DNA from: Polynucleobacter paneuropaeus
GTDB lineage: Bacteria > Pseudomonadota > Gammaproteobacteria > Burkholderiales > Burkholderiaceae
DNA: 64,000 bases
Assembly: GCF_003261235.1 (NCBI RefSeq)
Contig: NZ_CP030085.1
Coordinates: 1,221,454 to 1,285,453 of the forward strand
Direction: 5' to 3'
The position numbers and the translations under genes were made by a program. Below are positions 1 through 8,309 of this stretch, in pieces. A model generated the notes under the pieces. The model saw nothing but the letters and a program-made list of their open reading frames with translations. It searched no databases and had not been told where the DNA came from. Position 1 is the first letter of the stretch; every line of letters starts with the position of its first letter.

Positions 1-89
1 ATCAAAATCACGCGGCAGTCATCGCCACGCCAAATCAACTCCCCCTCTTCAGGTCTCAAGGTATCTTTACAAAGTACGCAATTGCTCAT
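1..89 (-). CDS. HIT-family protein, N-terminal fragment
   Basis: The first 29 codons of a gene running off the left edge. The visible start MSNCVLCKDT, followed by GELIWRGDDCRVI, resembles the N-terminus of betaproteobacterial HIT-family (histidine triad) nucleotide hydrolases, which often begin with a CxxC pair and a W-R-DD-RVI strand. The catalytic HxHxH motif would lie outside the window, so the family call rests on the N-terminus alone. The ATG sits inside a CTCATGAGG palindrome. It lies downstream of aceA on the same strand, separated by a terminator-like hairpin. Confidence 0.55.
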   Translation of the reverse strand, partial: MSNCVLCKDTLRPEEGELIWRGDDCRVIL

Positions 90-109
90 GAGGTGAATGT
101 AAACGAAAA

Positions 110-148
110 CGGCATCTAAGTCACCCTCATGAGGCGAATTAGATGCCG
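110..148 (-). terminator. Rho-independent-type terminator of aceA
   Basis: A perfect 10-base inverted repeat (CGGCATCTAA at 110-119, TTAGATGCCG at 139-148) encloses an inner CCTCATGAGG palindrome. Read on the minus strand it is followed by TTTTCGTTT. It lies 20 bases past the aceA stop codon. Confidence 0.7.
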
Positions 149-168
149 GTATAGTTGAGAAATTCCGC

Positions 169-1467
169 TTAGTGGAACTGCTCTTCTTCGGTAGAGCCTG
201 TTAATGCAGTAACGGAAGACTTACCACCCTGAATAACGGTTGTGACGTCATCAAAGTAACCTGTGCCAACTTCTTGCTGATGGGATACGAAGGTGTAGCC
301 ACGATCACGGGCAGCAAATTCTGGCTCTTGAACTTTCTCAACATAAGCAGTCATACCGCGCTTCGAGTAGTCTTGGGCCAAGTCGAACATGTTGTACCAC
401 ATTGAGTGAATACCAGCCAAAGTGATGAACTGATATTTGTAACCCATTGCGCCCAATTCACGCTGGAACTTAGCAATCGTTGCATCATCTAAATTCTTCT
501 TCCAGTTGAAAGATGGTGAGCAGTTATACGCCAACATCTTGCCTGGGAATTTTGCTCGAATCGCTTCAGCAAATTTTCTAGCAAAGTCTAAATCAGGAGT
601 ACCTGTTTCACACCAGACCATATCTGCGTAGGCAGCGTAAGCCAAGCCACGGGAGATTGCTTGATCAAGACCTTTGCGGGTTTTGTAGAAGCCCTCTGGA
701 GTACGTTCGCCGGTGAGGAATGGCTTATCGTTCTCATCATAATCAGAGGTCAATAAGTCAGCAGCTTCTGCATCGGTACGAGCCAAGATAATGGTAGGCA
801 CACCCATGACGTCCGCAGCTAAGCGGGCTGAGATCAATTTCTGAACAGATTCAGAGGTAGGCAATAGAACCTTACCACCTAAGTGACCACATTTCTTTAC
901 AGAAGAAAGTTGATCTTCAAAGTGAACACCTGCAGCGCCCTGCTTGATCAAGGCTTTACTTAATTCAAAAGCATTTAGTACACCACCGAAACCGGCCTCA
1001 GCATCAGCAACAATAGGAGCAAAGTAATCGATATGACCAGCATCACCAGGATTAACACCTTTAGCCCACTGAATTTCATCGGCACGTTGGAAAGAATTGT
1101 TGATCCGCTCAACCATCTTTGGAACGGAGTCAACTGGATATAAAGATTGATCTGGATACATTGCAGCATAAGAATTTCCATCAGCAGCAACCTGCCAACC
1201 AGACAAGTAAATTGCCTGAATGCCTGCTTTCACTTGTTGCATGGCCTGACCGCCTGTGAGCGCCCCAAGACAGTTAACGTACGCTTCGTTATTAACCAAG
1301 TTCCATAACTTCTCAGCACCAGTCTTGGCTAGTGTGTGCTCAATCTTGAGGGAGCCACGCAAACGGACAACATCCTCAGCGGTATAGCCACGCTTGATGC
1401 CTTGCCATCTTGGATTGGTATCCCAGTCTTTTTGAATTGCAGCAATATCAGCTTTGCGATCGGTCAT
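169..1467 (-). CDS. aceA: Isocitrate lyase
   Basis: Cleaves isocitrate to glyoxylate and succinate, the first step of the glyoxylate shunt used for growth on acetate and other two-carbon compounds. The 432-residue length is normal for the bacterial enzyme. The catalytic signature KKCGH is at residues 191-195, and metal/substrate segments such as DAEAGFGG (about 155-162) are intact. The ATG is preceded by AGGGAGAAGAGC, a good ribosome binding site. It is transcribed alone between the clpB terminator and its own downstream hairpin. No malate synthase gene is in the window. The upstream region holds several palindromes that may be operator sites. Confidence 0.97.
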   Translation of the reverse strand: MTDRKADIAAIQKDWDTNPRWQGIKRGYTAEDVVRLRGSLKIEHTLAKTGAEKLWNLVNNEAYVNCLGALTGGQAMQQVKAGIQAIYLSGWQVAADGNSYAAMYPDQSLYPVDSVPKMVERINNSFQRADEIQWAKGVNPGDAGHIDYFAPIVADAEAGFGGVLNAFELSKALIKQGAAGVHFEDQLSSVKKCGHLGGKVLLPTSESVQKLISARLAADVMGVPTIILARTDAEAADLLTSDYDENDKPFLTGERTPEGFYKTRKGLDQAISRGLAYAAYADMVWCETGTPDLDFARKFAEAIRAKFPGKMLAYNCSPSFNWKKNLDDATIAKFQRELGAMGYKYQFITLAGIHSMWYNMFDLAQDYSKRGMTAYVEKVQEPEFAARDRGYTFVSHQQEVGTGYFDDVTTVIQGGKSSVTALTGSTEEEQFH

Positions 1468-1536
1468 GCTCTTCTCCCTATAAAAATGAAAACTTCAAAT
1501 ATTGAGACCATCAGAATTGGTAATTCAAGTCTTATG

Positions 1537-1737
1537 TCTTATATAAGAGTTTAGAGATTGATTAAAAACACACAAGGCTTTTTTTATCTTTTTGAGTATA
1601 GATTTAAGTCAAATAATTCAGTGACTTATGATTTAATTTCCATATTATGGAATATAAGTTCAATGCTTGAAATCAACTCAAGCCGGTTTTATTGCACTGC
1701 ATTTTACAAGTGGAAATATCATTTCATATGATGAAAT
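1537..1737. promoter_or_regulatory. Palindrome-rich upstream region of aceA
   Basis: The 344-base gap between aceA and clpB has no gene. It contains three perfect inverted repeats: TCTTATATAAGA (1537-1548), TTCCATA-T-TATGGAA (1638-1652) and ATTTCAT-ATG-ATGAAAT (1721-1737). The sequence is AT-rich. A TTGACT element on the minus strand lies between the first two. These are plausible operators for carbon-source control of aceA, but no regulator is identified. Confidence 0.4.
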
Positions 1738-1774
1738 AAAACCCGGTAGCCCTTTCGAGCAAAACCGGGTTTTT
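1738..1774 (-). terminator. clpB terminator
   Basis: AAAACCCGGT (1738-1747) pairs with ACCGGGTTTT (1764-1773). On the minus strand the stem is followed by a T-rich stretch. It lies 38 bases after the clpB stop. Confidence 0.8.
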
Positions 1775-1811
1775 AAATGCGTGGAAACTACCGCAGTAAT
1801 GAGGTGATTAT

Positions 1812-4415
1812 TTAATGCACTTGGCGGGTAAAGCTAAACTCGCCCTGCTTATCAATATCAACCGGCACAACATCTTTGGGGCCAAATTTGCCCTCAAGAA
1901 TCATCTTCGACACAGGATTCTCAATATGTTGTTGAATAGCCCGCTTGAGTGGTCTCGCTCCAAATACAGGGTCGAAACCGACTTGCGCAATCTTATCGAG
2001 TGCTGCATCGCTCACCTCTAGCTGCATATCAACTTTAGCCAAACGATCTGACAAATTCTTGAGCAAGATCTTGGCAATATTGGCAATATTTTTCTTATCC
2101 AAGCCATGGAAGACCACAATCTCATCAATGCGGTTCAAGAACTCAGGGCGGAAATGGTTCTTCAGCTCACCAAACACAGCCTCTTTGACTTCAGACTGTT
2201 TCTTATCGACCATGGACTGAATAAGGTGTGAGCCAATATTGCTGGTCATCACAATCACAGTATTTTTGAAGTCGACTGTTCGCCCTTGACCGTCTGTTAA
2301 ACGACCATCATCCAAGACTTGTAACAACACATTAAATACATCAGGATGGGCTTTTTCAATCTCGTCAAACAGAATCACGCTGTAAGGATGGCGACGGACC
2401 TGTTCGGTCAAATAACCACCCTCTTCGTAGCCAACATAACCTGGGGGCGCACCAATCAAGCGAGCGACACTATGTTTTTCCATGAACTCACTCATATCGA
2501 TCCGAATTAAATGCTCTTCGCTATCGAACAAGAATCCCGCCAAGGCTTTACAAAGCTCGGTCTTACCAACACCAGTAGGCCCGAGGAATAAGAAAGAGCC
2601 ATAAGGACGATTCTCCTCAGCCAAGCCTGCGCGGGAGCGACGAATGGCGTCTGACACAGCCCGAATGGCTTCATCTTGGCCAACCACACGCTTATGTAAA
2701 AGCTCTTCCATCTTTAATAACTTATCGCGCTCACCCTGCATCATTTTGGATACAGGGATACCAGTCGCGCGCGAGACTACCTCAGCAATTTCTTCGGCGC
2801 CAACTTGAGTGCGCAAAAGCTTATTCTTCACAATGCCATCTTTATCACCCTTGGCTTCTGCAGCTGCAGCCGATTTAAGCTTAGCCTCTAACTCGGGTAG
2901 CTTGCCGTATTGCAACTCGGCCACTTTTTCCAGCTTACCCTCACGCTGATACTTCACAATTTCTGCTTTGATCTTTTCAATCTCTTCTTTGACATTGGCG
3001 GTACCAAGCACAGCACTCTTCTCGGCCTTCCAAATCTCATCTAGGTCAGCGTACTCTGCACCCAAGCGTTGAATCTCTTCCTCAATCAGAGTGAGACGTT
3101 TTTGAGAAGCCTCATCTTTTTCTTTTTTAACTGCTTCACGCTCAATCTTGAGCTGAATTAAACGACGATCTAATTTATCCATCACTTCGGGCTTGGAATC
3201 AATCTCCATCCGGATACGTGAACCTGCTTCATCGATTAAATCAATTGCCTTGTCAGGCAAGAAGCGATCCGTAATATAACGATGTGACAACTCAGCAGCT
3301 GCAACAATAGCTGGGTCAGTAATTTCAATGCCATGATGAAGCTCATAGCGCTCTTGCAAGCCGCGCAAGATGGCAATCGTCGCCTCAACACTCGGCTCTT
3401 CAACCATCACTTTTTGGAAGCGGCGCTCTAAGGCAGGATCTTTTTCGATGTATTTGCGATATTCGTCTAGGGTTGTTGCGCCAATACAATGCAACTCACC
3501 ACGAGCTAAGGCAGGTTTAAGCATATTGCCTGCATCCATTGCTCCGTCGCCCTTGCCGGCGCCTACCATCGTATGGATTTCATCAATAAAGATGATGGTC
3601 CGACCTTCATCTTTGGCAACATCGCTCAATACCGCCTTGAGGCGCTCCTCAAACTCGCCACGATATTTAGCACCAGCCAATAGCAATGCCATGTCTAATA
3701 CCAGCACACGTTTATCTTTGAGGGTCTCAGGAACTTCACCATTGACGATACGCTGAGCTAAACCTTCCACAATCGCGGTCTTACCGACACCAGGCTCGCC
3801 AATGAGGACGGGGTTATTCTTGCCACGCCGTTGCAAAATCTGAATGGTCCGACGAATCTCATCATCGCGCCCAATCACAGGATCTAACTTACCTAAACGG
3901 GCGCGTTCAGTTAAGTCAACGGTATATTTTTTCAAGGCCTCGCGTTGACCTTCAGCATCCGCACTATTCACTGATTCTCCTCCGCGCACTAATTCAATAG
4001 CCGCCTCTAATGATTTCCGATTTAAGCCATTCTCACGAGCAAGCTTACCGAGTTCACCTTTGTCATCAGCAACTACTAATAAGAAGAGTTCGCCAGCGAT
4101 AAATTGATCGCCCCGTTTAGTAGCCTCTTTTTCGGTGAGATTAAGCATATTGCTTAAATCACGTCCAACTTGAACTTCCCCACTAGTGCCTTGAACCTCA
4201 GGTAAATTCGCAATGAGTTTATCTAGCCCTTTTTCTAAACCAGGGACATTTACCCCTGCACGACTCAATAGGCTCTTGGCGCCGCCATCAGAATCACGCA
4301 GCATTGCCAATAACAAATGGGCCGGCTCGATGTATTGATTGTCTTTGGCCAAAGCTAAACTTTGGGCCTCACTCAAGGCCTCTTGAAATTTGGTAGTTAG
4401 TTTCTCTATTCTCAT
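1812..4415 (-). CDS. clpB: ATP-dependent disaggregase ClpB
   Basis: Hsp100 AAA+ chaperone that, with DnaK, pulls polypeptides out of aggregates through its hexameric pore. The 867 residues show the full layout: N-terminal Clp repeat domain (about 1-145), first ATPase with Walker A GEPGVGKTA (206-214) and Walker B FIDEIH, a long coiled-coil middle domain (about 410-530), and second ATPase with Walker A GPTGVGKTE (about 605) and FDEIEKAHPDVFN. The middle domain distinguishes it from ClpA and ClpC. It is monocistronic with its own terminator. A sigma-32-like promoter lies about 75-100 bases upstream, as expected for a heat-shock gene. Confidence 0.98.
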   Translation of the reverse strand: MRIEKLTTKFQEALSEAQSLALAKDNQYIEPAHLLLAMLRDSDGGAKSLLSRAGVNVPGLEKGLDKLIANLPEVQGTSGEVQVGRDLSNMLNLTEKEATKRGDQFIAGELFLLVVADDKGELGKLARENGLNRKSLEAAIELVRGGESVNSADAEGQREALKKYTVDLTERARLGKLDPVIGRDDEIRRTIQILQRRGKNNPVLIGEPGVGKTAIVEGLAQRIVNGEVPETLKDKRVLVLDMALLLAGAKYRGEFEERLKAVLSDVAKDEGRTIIFIDEIHTMVGAGKGDGAMDAGNMLKPALARGELHCIGATTLDEYRKYIEKDPALERRFQKVMVEEPSVEATIAILRGLQERYELHHGIEITDPAIVAAAELSHRYITDRFLPDKAIDLIDEAGSRIRMEIDSKPEVMDKLDRRLIQLKIEREAVKKEKDEASQKRLTLIEEEIQRLGAEYADLDEIWKAEKSAVLGTANVKEEIEKIKAEIVKYQREGKLEKVAELQYGKLPELEAKLKSAAAAEAKGDKDGIVKNKLLRTQVGAEEIAEVVSRATGIPVSKMMQGERDKLLKMEELLHKRVVGQDEAIRAVSDAIRRSRAGLAEENRPYGSFLFLGPTGVGKTELCKALAGFLFDSEEHLIRIDMSEFMEKHSVARLIGAPPGYVGYEEGGYLTEQVRRHPYSVILFDEIEKAHPDVFNVLLQVLDDGRLTDGQGRTVDFKNTVIVMTSNIGSHLIQSMVDKKQSEVKEAVFGELKNHFRPEFLNRIDEIVVFHGLDKKNIANIAKILLKNLSDRLAKVDMQLEVSDAALDKIAQVGFDPVFGARPLKRAIQQHIENPVSKMILEGKFGPKDVVPVDIDKQGEFSFTRQVH

Positions 4416-4489
4416 TTTTTTCTCTATTTAAAGCTCAGGTTAAACCTGCAAATCACTTAGGGCCTGATGAGGCGCCTGCTATGTATAGA

Positions 4490-4517
4490 ATATAAGGACT
4501 ATATGACATATTTCAAG
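4490..4517 (-). promoter_or_regulatory. Sigma-32-like heat-shock promoter of clpB
   Basis: On the minus strand CTTGAAA (4511-4517) is followed after 13 bases by CCTTATAT (4490-4497). This matches the sigma-32 pattern CTTGAAA-N13-15-CCCCATAT, with a perfect -35 and 6 of 8 in the -10. Heat-shock control of clpB by sigma-32 is well established in proteobacteria; its use here is inferred. Confidence 0.65.
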
Positions 4518-4555
4518 GTCTTCAAGACCACCTAAACCCTGATATTTACTCCTCA

Positions 4556-4801
4556 ATGTCCTGGCTGGTCTACCTTCTTGAATGCGCTGATGGCACTTAC
4601 TATGCAGGCATTACCAATCGCCTAAATCATCGTTTGGAAGCCCATAATTCTGGGGAAGGCGCGCGCTACACCCGATCACGTAGGCCAGTCATCCTTTTGG
4701 CAACCCAAGAGCACCCAGATCGATCTCAAGCCTCTAAGGCAGAAGCCAAACTCAAACGCTTACCAAGAACTCAGAAACGAGCGTTTTTTGATAAAAGCTA
4801 A
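4556..4801 (+). CDS. GIY-YIG domain protein (UPF0213/YhbQ-like)
   Basis: An 81-residue stand-alone GIY-YIG domain. WLVYLLECADGTYYAGIT carries the VYLL...YAGIT form of the motif, followed by the conserved R in NRLNHRL and the GARYTRSRRPV segment typical of the UPF0213 family. Such proteins resemble the UvrC and homing-endonuclease nuclease core, but their cellular role is not settled. No clear ribosome binding site is seen; a TATTTA hexamer lies 7 bases before the ATG, so the message may be leaderless or nearly so. It is convergent with the neighbouring FAD gene, stopping 6 bases before its stop. Confidence 0.85.
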   Translation: MSWLVYLLECADGTYYAGITNRLNHRLEAHNSGEGARYTRSRRPVILLATQEHPDRSQASKAEAKLKRLPRTQKRAFFDKS

Positions 4802-4807
4802 AGCAGT

Positions 4808-6412
4808 TCATTTGGCCTGATAGTCCAGCGCAAGGGCCTCAGCAACCTTAATACCATCGATCCCAGCAGACATAATTCCGCCTGCGTAACCAGCGCCCTC
4901 TCCAGCTGGATAAAGGCCTTTGATATTCATGCTTTGATAATTAGCGCCACGCGTAATACGCAAAGGTGAAGAAGTGCGCGTTTCGACGCCCGTCAGTACT
5001 GCATCTTTTAATGAGAAACCGGGGATCTGTTTTTCAAAAGCAGGAATCGCTTCTCGAATCGCCTCAATACAGTAATCAGGCAAACTACTGGCCAGATCAG
5101 TGAGATGAACGCCGGGCTTATAAGATGGTAGGACGCTTTCAAATTCGGTAGAGGCTTTGCCTGCTAAAAAGTCGCCAACCAACTGTCCAGGAGCTTCATA
5201 AGTTGAGCCGCCTAACTCAAAGGCCTTTGACTCCAAAGCTCTCTGAAACTCAATACCCGCCAATGGTCCGCCGGGATAGTCATCAGGCGTAATGCCAACC
5301 ACAATGCCTGCGTTTGCATTTCGTTCATTGCGTGAGTATTGGCTCATACCATTCGTTACAACGCGATTGGGCTCTGATGTAGCGGCAACCACTGTGCCTC
5401 CAGGACACATACAAAAGCTATAAACCGAGCGGCCATTTTTAGCATGGTGTACTAATTTATAGTCAGCAGCTCCGATTAGAGGGTTGCCTGCATGCGGACC
5501 CAGGCGCGCCTTGTCAATTAAAGATTGGGGATGCTCAATGCGAAAACCGATCGAGAATGGTTTGGCTTCCATATAGACGCCCGCATCATGCAGGGCTTGA
5601 AAGGTATCGCGTGCGCTATGCCCTAATGCAAGTATTACATGCGAAGCAGGTAAGTCGGGCTGCCCTTCGATCTGGACTGCTTGAATTTGATCATGGGTAA
5701 TGACAAAACCATTCACCTTTTGTTGAAACCGAATCTCTCCACCGAGCTCAATAATCTCTTGACGCATTTTTTCAACCACACCGACCAAGCGAAAGGTACC
5801 AATATGGGGTTTAGCGACGTACAGAATTTCTTCTGGGGCGCCTGCTTTCACAAACTCGGCAAGCACTTTTCGTCCATAAAATTTAGGGTCTTTGACTTGG
5901 GTCCAGAGTTTTCCATCAGAGAATGTGCCAGCACCCCCTTCGCCGAACTGTACGTTGGACTCAGGATTGAGGATCTTCTTCCGCCATAATCCCCAAGTAT
6001 CTTGGGTTCTTTCTCGAACTGCCTTGCCACGCTCGAGCACAATCGGCTTGAATCCCATTTGCGCTAAAACTAATGCAGCAAAGATTCCGCAAGGTCCAAA
6101 ACCAATCACAACGGGGCGATCTATCGGATGAGCCTGATATGCATTCGTGACAAAGTGATAACTCGTATCTGGTGAAATTCGGACATGCTGATCACCTGAG
6201 TATTTCTGTAGAAGTGCATCCTCATCTTTAATCGAGACGTCGACGGTGTAGATCAATGACAGAGCTACATTCTTACGGGCATCATAGCTTCGCTTAAATA
6301 CCGTGAAACCCATTAAATCTTTTGGCTCTAAATGGAGACGCTTCAGGATTGCTTGCTCCAGAGCCTCTGGAGCATGATCAATCGGTAAGCGAAGTTCAGT
6401 AAGGCGAATCAT
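4808..6412 (-). CDS. FAD-dependent oxidoreductase of COG2509 type
   Basis: Uncharacterised FAD-dependent dehydrogenase family. After an N-terminal ferredoxin-like region (MIRLTELRLPIDH), a Rossmann motif GFGPCG with VLERG at its end (about residues 100-130) binds FAD. VQFGEGGAGTFSDGKL and the C-terminal GLYPAGEGAGYAGGI are family hallmarks. The substrate is unknown. I place the start at the ATG at 6412 rather than at a GTG five codons upstream: the family usually begins MIRL, and a TATCCT hexamer sits exactly six bases before this ATG, consistent with a leaderless transcript. It is divergent from yaeQ. Confidence 0.85.
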   Translation of the reverse strand: MIRLTELRLPIDHAPEALEQAILKRLHLEPKDLMGFTVFKRSYDARKNVALSLIYTVDVSIKDEDALLQKYSGDQHVRISPDTSYHFVTNAYQAHPIDRPVVIGFGPCGIFAALVLAQMGFKPIVLERGKAVRERTQDTWGLWRKKILNPESNVQFGEGGAGTFSDGKLWTQVKDPKFYGRKVLAEFVKAGAPEEILYVAKPHIGTFRLVGVVEKMRQEIIELGGEIRFQQKVNGFVITHDQIQAVQIEGQPDLPASHVILALGHSARDTFQALHDAGVYMEAKPFSIGFRIEHPQSLIDKARLGPHAGNPLIGAADYKLVHHAKNGRSVYSFCMCPGGTVVAATSEPNRVVTNGMSQYSRNERNANAGIVVGITPDDYPGGPLAGIEFQRALESKAFELGGSTYEAPGQLVGDFLAGKASTEFESVLPSYKPGVHLTDLASSLPDYCIEAIREAIPAFEKQIPGFSLKDAVLTGVETRTSSPLRITRGANYQSMNIKGLYPAGEGAGYAGGIMSAGIDGIKVAEALALDYQAK

Positions 6413-6489
6413 GGGGCTAGGATACACATTAATTGATCAGGATTTGGCCCAATCATACTGACCAGCGGGCTTCAGGGCGATAATGCGGC

Positions 6490-7035
6490 ATGGCCCTACG
6501 CGCAACTATTCACAAAGCCGACCTTCATGTCGCCGATTCTGACCGTCATTACTATGGCAGTCATTCCCTCACGATTGCTAAGCACCCCTCGGAAACGGAT
6601 GAGCGGATGATGGTGCGTATTCTGGCCTTTGCACTCCAAGCTCAAGAGAATCTCACCTTTACTAAGGGTCTGAGCGATACCGATGAACCTGATTTGTGGG
6701 TCAAGGACTTAACCGATGCCATTCAACTCTGGATTGAAATCGGGCAACCGGATGAGCGGCGCATTCTGAAGGCATGCGGCAGATCAGATCAGGTAATCGT
6801 CTATTGCTATGGTGGTCAAACTAGTAAGATTTGGTGGGACGGCATTAGCAATAAGCTCACCCGAGCCAAAAATTTATCCGTCATTGCTATTCCCGCTGAT
6901 CAAGCTAAACAACTTAATGGCTTAGTCGAGCGCAGCATGGTTCTACACATCAATACTCAAGATGGCGAGGTCTATGTCTCTTCGGAGCAAGGACAGGTCA
7001 CTATCACCCCAGAGGTATGGCGTACGGCGCAATGA
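6490..7035 (+). CDS. yaeQ: YaeQ family protein
   Basis: A 181-residue YaeQ family member with the typical start MALRATIHKADLHVAD-DRHYY, the EPDLW and WIEIGQPDERR segments, and a PD-(D/E)xK-nuclease-like fold known for the family. The biochemical role is unresolved. It heads a compact cluster: its stop overlaps the start of the PIN-domain gene (ATGA), which is followed by DUF1653 and slyX. A GATAAT hexamer lies five bases before the ATG and no ribosome binding site is evident. Confidence 0.9.
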   Translation: MALRATIHKADLHVADSDRHYYGSHSLTIAKHPSETDERMMVRILAFALQAQENLTFTKGLSDTDEPDLWVKDLTDAIQLWIEIGQPDERRILKACGRSDQVIVYCYGGQTSKIWWDGISNKLTRAKNLSVIAIPADQAKQLNGLVERSMVLHINTQDGEVYVSSEQGQVTITPEVWRTAQ

Positions 7036-7448
7036 GTAAACCGGTTATTTTTGACACCAATGTTTTACTAGATCTCTTTGTCTTTAATGATGTTAAAGCG
7101 ATTCATCTCAAAGCCGCTCTCTTAGATCAAAAAATCGTTGGCTATGCAAACCAACAAACTCTAGATGAATTTTCTGAAGTCATTTCTAGGTCTGTGTTTG
7201 CATTAGATGATGCAGTCCAGTCTGCAATCTTGGCCCAATGGCAAGGCTTAGTTCAGATGCTTGAAGATACACAACTTTCTAAAGCCCCCTGGCTATGCCA
7301 AGATCCTGATGATCAAGTGTTTTTAGATCTGGCCTACAGCCTGAAACCTTGCATTCTATTTAGCAAGGATCTTGAGTTACTCAAAATTGCCAGTCGAGCG
7401 GCCAAAGAGGATATATTGATTACTGCTGATTACACTGTCCGGACGTAA
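7032..7448 (+). CDS. PIN-domain protein, putative toxin (COG1569-like)
   Basis: 138 residues starting MSKPVIFDTNVLLDLF, where the first PIN aspartate lies in FDTN. Later acidic positions (LDEFSEV, DPDDQVFLDLA, FSKDLELL) complete a metal-binding RNase-type site. I choose the ATG at 7032, which overlaps the yaeQ stop codon (ATGA), over an in-frame start five codons upstream. The subfamily is often annotated as a toxin of a toxin-antitoxin system, but no antitoxin is adjacent: the partners are yaeQ and a DUF1653 gene. It may therefore be a housekeeping nuclease or an orphan. Confidence 0.8.
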   Translation: MSKPVIFDTNVLLDLFVFNDVKAIHLKAALLDQKIVGYANQQTLDEFSEVISRSVFALDDAVQSAILAQWQGLVQMLEDTQLSKAPWLCQDPDDQVFLDLAYSLKPCILFSKDLELLKIASRAAKEDILITADYTVRT

Positions 7449-7455
7449 ATACCTT

Positions 7456-7689
7456 ATGCATACAAACCCCTGTTTCTCTGCTGATGATGGGCTCTTTAAG
7501 CCTGGTGATTTTTTGAAGCATCTCAAGTCCGGTGGCTTCTATCGGGTATTGATGCTGGCTAACATTGAGGCTACACGCGAGCCAGCCTATGTTTATGAGT
7601 CCTTACGTAATCAGAGCTTTTGGATCCGGCCTCAAGCAGAAATGGAAGACGGACGTTTTGTCGTGATCTCTGAGAAAGAAATGAAATGA
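7456..7689 (+). CDS. DUF1653-like small protein
   Basis: 77 residues. LKHLKSGGFYRVL, YVYESLRNQSFWIRP and the hydrophobic spacing match the DUF1653 pattern of a Y/L-KH-K-G-Y-VL strand, a VY-L turn and a W-RP strand. The function of the family is unknown; it is often adjacent to other small proteins. It starts 7 bases after the PIN gene and its stop overlaps the slyX start (ATGA), so the four genes from yaeQ to slyX probably form one transcript. Confidence 0.7.
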   Translation: MHTNPCFSADDGLFKPGDFLKHLKSGGFYRVLMLANIEATREPAYVYESLRNQSFWIRPQAEMEDGRFVVISEKEMK

Positions 7690-7886
7690 GTGAAGAGCGT
7701 ATTACCAATCTCGAAATCAAACTGAGTTTTGCTGAGGACCTCATTGAGAAACTCAATCATCGGGTCTATGAGCAACAGCAACAATTAGAGTTTTTATATC
7801 GTGAACTGAAATCGCTTAAAGAACAAAGTAGCTCAAACAACAGCGCTGGCAGCAACCTACGCGATGAAATCCCACCCCACTATTAA
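7686..7886 (+). CDS. slyX: SlyX family protein
   Basis: 66 residues. A predicted coiled coil runs through most of the protein (ITNLEIKLSFAEDLIEKLN, QQQQLEFLYRELKSLKE). The C-terminus ends in the SlyX hallmark PPHY. The role is unknown; E. coli slyX sits next to slyD and the name does not imply lysis activity. Its start overlaps the preceding stop (ATGA), implying translational coupling. Confidence 0.85.
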   Translation: MSEERITNLEIKLSFAEDLIEKLNHRVYEQQQQLEFLYRELKSLKEQSSSNNSAGSNLRDEIPPHY

Positions 7887-7930
7887 TGAACTAGTACTAT
7901 AGTGATAGATATTAATCACGGGGAATAATC

Positions 7931-8275
7931 ATGAATCTAATGCCATTTCTAATCCAGTGGGGCTTAACTTCTCTTTCGTTATGGGTTGCTAGTTATATTT
8001 TTTCTGGCCTGCGCTTTGCTGATGGCGGCTCCCTAGTTATTGCCGCTCTTTTACTTGGCTTTGCGAATGCCATTGTCAAGCCCTTGCTAGTTCTCCTCAC
8101 TCTACCGCTGACGGTATTAACTATGGGGCTTTTTCTGCTAGTAATCAATGCACTCGTGTTGAGGTTGGTATCCTCGATCGTGAGTGGCTTCACAATCTCC
8201 AGCTTTTGGACTGCCTTCTTTGAGAGTATCTTTATTTCGCTATTTAGCCTCTTTGTCAGCGGAATGATTTTCTAG
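7931..8275 (+). CDS. Phage-holin-like membrane protein (YvlD/PF04020 family)
   Basis: 114 residues with four hydrophobic segments and the family core FANAIVKPLLVLLTLPLTVLT followed by GLFLLVINA. The family is called phage holin-like but is widespread on chromosomes, with no proven lytic role. A GGGG ribosome binding site (cacggggaataatc) precedes the ATG. It is convergent with the AsmA gene. Confidence 0.85.
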   Translation: MNLMPFLIQWGLTSLSLWVASYIFSGLRFADGGSLVIAALLLGFANAIVKPLLVLLTLPLTVLTMGLFLLVINALVLRLVSSIVSGFTISSFWTAFFESIFISLFSLFVSGMIF

Positions 8276-8309
8276 ACTTGCTTACTACTGAGTAATTACT
8301 GCAAAGTAC

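Noticed and set aside
3370..3756. 128-codon plus-strand frame inside clpB
   Set aside because: Antisense to a highly conserved coding region, with no ribosome binding site.
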